6,719 nt of DNA, taken from assembly GCA_041628615.1 (NCBI GenBank), contig JBFKOW010000179.1, positions 1-6,719 on the forward strand, given 5' to 3'. Under the pieces are notes generated by a model. That model made no database searches, had not been told where the DNA came from, and was given only the letters and a program-made list of their open reading frames with translations. Origin of the DNA: JAMWZF01 sp041628615 (lineage in GTDB: Bacteria > Pseudomonadota > Alphaproteobacteria > Rhodobacterales > Rhodobacteraceae). A program made the translations under genes and the position numbers. Below, one piece after another: positions 5,336 through 6,719 of this stretch (its first letter is position 1; each line of letters starts with the position of its first letter).

Positions 5336-6352
5336 CTACCGGTCGCGGGCCAGCCGGGCGGCGATGGGGGCGCCGACGATGACGGTGACGATCCGCAGGA
5401 TGTGATGGGCGATGACGAAGGCCACGTCGGCCCCGGCGATCAGGGCGAGGATGACCATTTCCGCCTGCCCGCCCGGCACGAAGGCCAGCAGCGCCTCGAG
5501 CGGCGGGGCCAGCCGGAACAGGATGGTGATCTCGGTGAACACCGCCGCCAGCACCAGCAGGATCGCGCAGTAGCCCATCGCGGCGGCCACGTCGCGGCGC
5601 ACTTCGCGGCCCGTCACCCCGGCGTATTTCGACCCGACCGACATGCCGATGAAGAACTGCGCCGCCCAGATCGCCTCGGCCGGCGGGCGGGTCTGCAACA
5701 GGCCGGTGATCGCCAGCGCCGCCGCCGCGATCATCGGCCCGAGGATCGAGGCGCCGAACAGTCCGACCCGCCGCGCCCCCTGCCAGCCCGCCAGCGCCGC
5801 GACCACCATGAGCGCGATCTGCGCCGGGTCGGTCTCGGCCGCCGGGGCGCCGGGCGGGTTCGACAGGTCCACCCCCCAGGACAGTTGCAGCAGGAAGGGC
5901 AGCGCCACCACGATCAGCAGGACGCGGGTGGCATGGATCAGCGACAGGGTGCGCACGTTGCCCCCCGCCTCCTCGCCGAAGATCAGCATGTCCTGCAGAC
6001 CTCCGGGCATCGCCGAGTAGTAGCTGGTGGGGAAATCGAAGCCCCAGAGCCGGCGGAAATAGGGCACCCCGATCAGCCCCGACAGCGCCACCAGCGCCGG
6101 GATCATCATCAGCGTCGGCCACATGCCGGCCATGCTGACGACCACCGGCAGGCTGAGCGTGGCGCCGACCGCGACGCCGAGGATCGTCCGCATCAGGGTG
6201 TTGACGGTGGCGTTGCCGGTCAGCCGCAGCCCGGCCAGCGCCGCGCCGAGGCAGGCGAAGATCGGGCCCATCAGCCACGGCAGCGGCAGCGCCAGCAGGT
6301 GGAACGCCGCCACCCCCAGCCCCGAGATCGCGTAGGTGCGGAGCAGGATCAT
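5336..6352 (-). CDS. AbrB family integral membrane protein (PF05145-type, putative transporter)
   Basis: This 338-residue, very hydrophobic protein has about ten membrane segments. The family is named after E. coli AbrB (a proposed regulator of aidB) and is often mislabelled ammonia monooxygenase. A transport role is assumed rather than shown. The diagnostic internal duplication is visible. The first half carries MPGGLQDMLIFG (115-126) with an IHATRVLLIV segment after it. The second half carries VPGGQAEMVILA (292-303) followed by AHHILRIVTVIV. Each copy is preceded by a glycine-rich segment near LMGPIFACLGAALAG (27-41) or FGASILGPMIAAAALA (199-214). The ATG overlaps the stop of the fumarylacetoacetase gene (ATGA) and no ribosome binding site is evident, so translation is probably coupled. 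It is unrelated to the soluble DNA-binding AbrB/SpoVT proteins. Confidence 0.88.
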   Translation of the reverse strand: MILLRTYAISGLGVAAFHLLALPLPWLMGPIFACLGAALAGLRLTGNATVNTLMRTILGVAVGATLSLPVVVSMAGMWPTLMMIPALVALSGLIGVPYFRRLWGFDFPTSYYSAMPGGLQDMLIFGEEAGGNVRTLSLIHATRVLLIVVALPFLLQLSWGVDLSNPPGAPAAETDPAQIALMVVAALAGWQGARRVGLFGASILGPMIAAAALAITGLLQTRPPAEAIWAAQFFIGMSVGSKYAGVTGREVRRDVAAAMGYCAILLVLAAVFTEITILFRLAPPLEALLAFVPGGQAEMVILALIAGADVAFVIAHHILRIVTVIVGAPIAARLARDR

Positions 6353-6719
6353 CGGGCGGGCAGCACGGTGCCGGCGCAGGCGCCGAAGCCGATTCTTCCG
6401 CCCTGCCCTTCCGCCGCGCCGCGCAGGATCACGGTGTCGCCGTCCTCGAGGAACAGCCGCGTCTCGTCCTGCGCCAGCGCCACGGGCTCGGTGCCGCCGC
6501 GGGTCATCTCCATCAGCGAGCCCAGCGACCCCGGACCCGGGCCGGAAATCGTTCCGGAGCCGAGCAGGTCGCCGGTCCGCATCGGGCAGCCGCAGGCGCT
6601 GTGGTGGGCCAACTGCTGCGCCGCCGAATAATAGAGTTCGCGGGCATTGGTCCGGGCAATGACAGTTTCCGGCCCGCGCGCCGTCCTCAGCCCGACCTCG
6701 AGCGTGATGTCGAGAAACA
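6349..6719 (-). CDS. fahA: Fumarylacetoacetase, C-terminal part (5' end outside window)
   Basis: Fumarylacetoacetase splits fumarylacetoacetate into fumarate and acetoacetate, the last step of tyrosine and homogentisate breakdown. Only the last 122 residues are present of a family that runs to about 400-430. The reading frame is open to the window edge (first full codon at 6717-6715) and does not begin at the internal TTG 6612. Recognisable family blocks are NARELYYSAAQQLAHHS, then GCPMRTGDLLGSGTISGP, GSLMEMTRGGTEP, TRLFLEDGD and RIGFGACAGTVLPA at the C-terminus. The glutamate in LMEM appears to match the catalytic-site Glu364 of mouse FAH. The metal-binding residues lie upstream, outside the window. 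The stop overlaps the start of the abrB-family gene by 4 nt. Confidence 0.95.
   Translation of the reverse strand, partial: FLDITLEVGLRTARGPETVIARTNARELYYSAAQQLAHHSACGCPMRTGDLLGSGTISGPGPGSLGSLMEMTRGGTEPVALAQDETRLFLEDGDTVILRGAAEGQGGRIGFGACAGTVLPAR

Noticed and set aside
5336..6352. Reading the AbrB-family gene as a DNA-binding transcription regulator or an ammonia monooxygenase
   Set aside because: The protein is almost entirely hydrophobic with a duplicated membrane module. It has neither a SpoVT/AbrB swapped-hairpin domain nor monooxygenase features.
5402..6631. A 409-codon open frame on the plus strand across the abrB-family and fumarylacetoacetase genes
   Set aside because: It spans two recognised minus-strand genes and has a His/Arg/Gln-rich shadow composition without any domain.

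Overview
The window is very GC-rich and densely coded, with most third codon positions G or C. Its gene content (an NAD(P)-linked group 3b [NiFe] hydrogenase, an NnrS-family protein, a DUF2478 protein, a membrane AbrB-family protein and fumarylacetoacetase) suggests a metabolically versatile proteobacterium. An alphaproteobacterium, perhaps Rhodobacterales-like, is the best guess. This is inferred from gene content and composition, not from a marker gene.

Plus strand, positions 1-3318, is the downstream part of a hydrogenase operon. It holds the flavin/[2Fe-2S] NAD(P)H-oxidoreductase subunit (cut by the left edge), the [4Fe-4S] small subunit, the nickel-containing large subunit, and the endopeptidase that matures the large subunit. 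The genes are packed tightly (2-nt gap, 26-nt overlap, 8-nt overlap). The order gamma-delta-alpha matches the Pyrococcus soluble hydrogenase/sulfhydrogenase arrangement, so a beta (ferredoxin-like) subunit gene is expected just left of the window. The encoded enzyme would be a cytoplasmic, reversible H2:NAD(P)+ oxidoreductase.

Minus strand, positions 3333-5208, meets the hydrogenase operon tail to tail. A NnrS-family membrane protein is followed by a DUF2478 protein. The 127-bp region upstream of nnrS contains a perfect FNR/FixK/NnrR-type palindrome (TTGAC-N4-GTCAA). It sits at the spacing from a plausible -10 hexamer expected of an activator at about -41.5. This points to control by low oxygen or nitric oxide.

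Minus strand, positions 5336-6719, holds the 3' end of a fumarylacetoacetase gene (tyrosine/homogentisate breakdown). It is joined by an ATGA stop/start overlap to a membrane AbrB-family gene.

The points most worth following up are the FNR-type promoter of nnrS, the resemblance of the DUF2478 protein to a THEP1-like P-loop NTPase that has lost its Walker A lysine, and the substituted signature motif in the hydrogenase protease. No RNA genes, insertion sequences, CRISPR arrays or gene-free stretches over 300 bases were seen.
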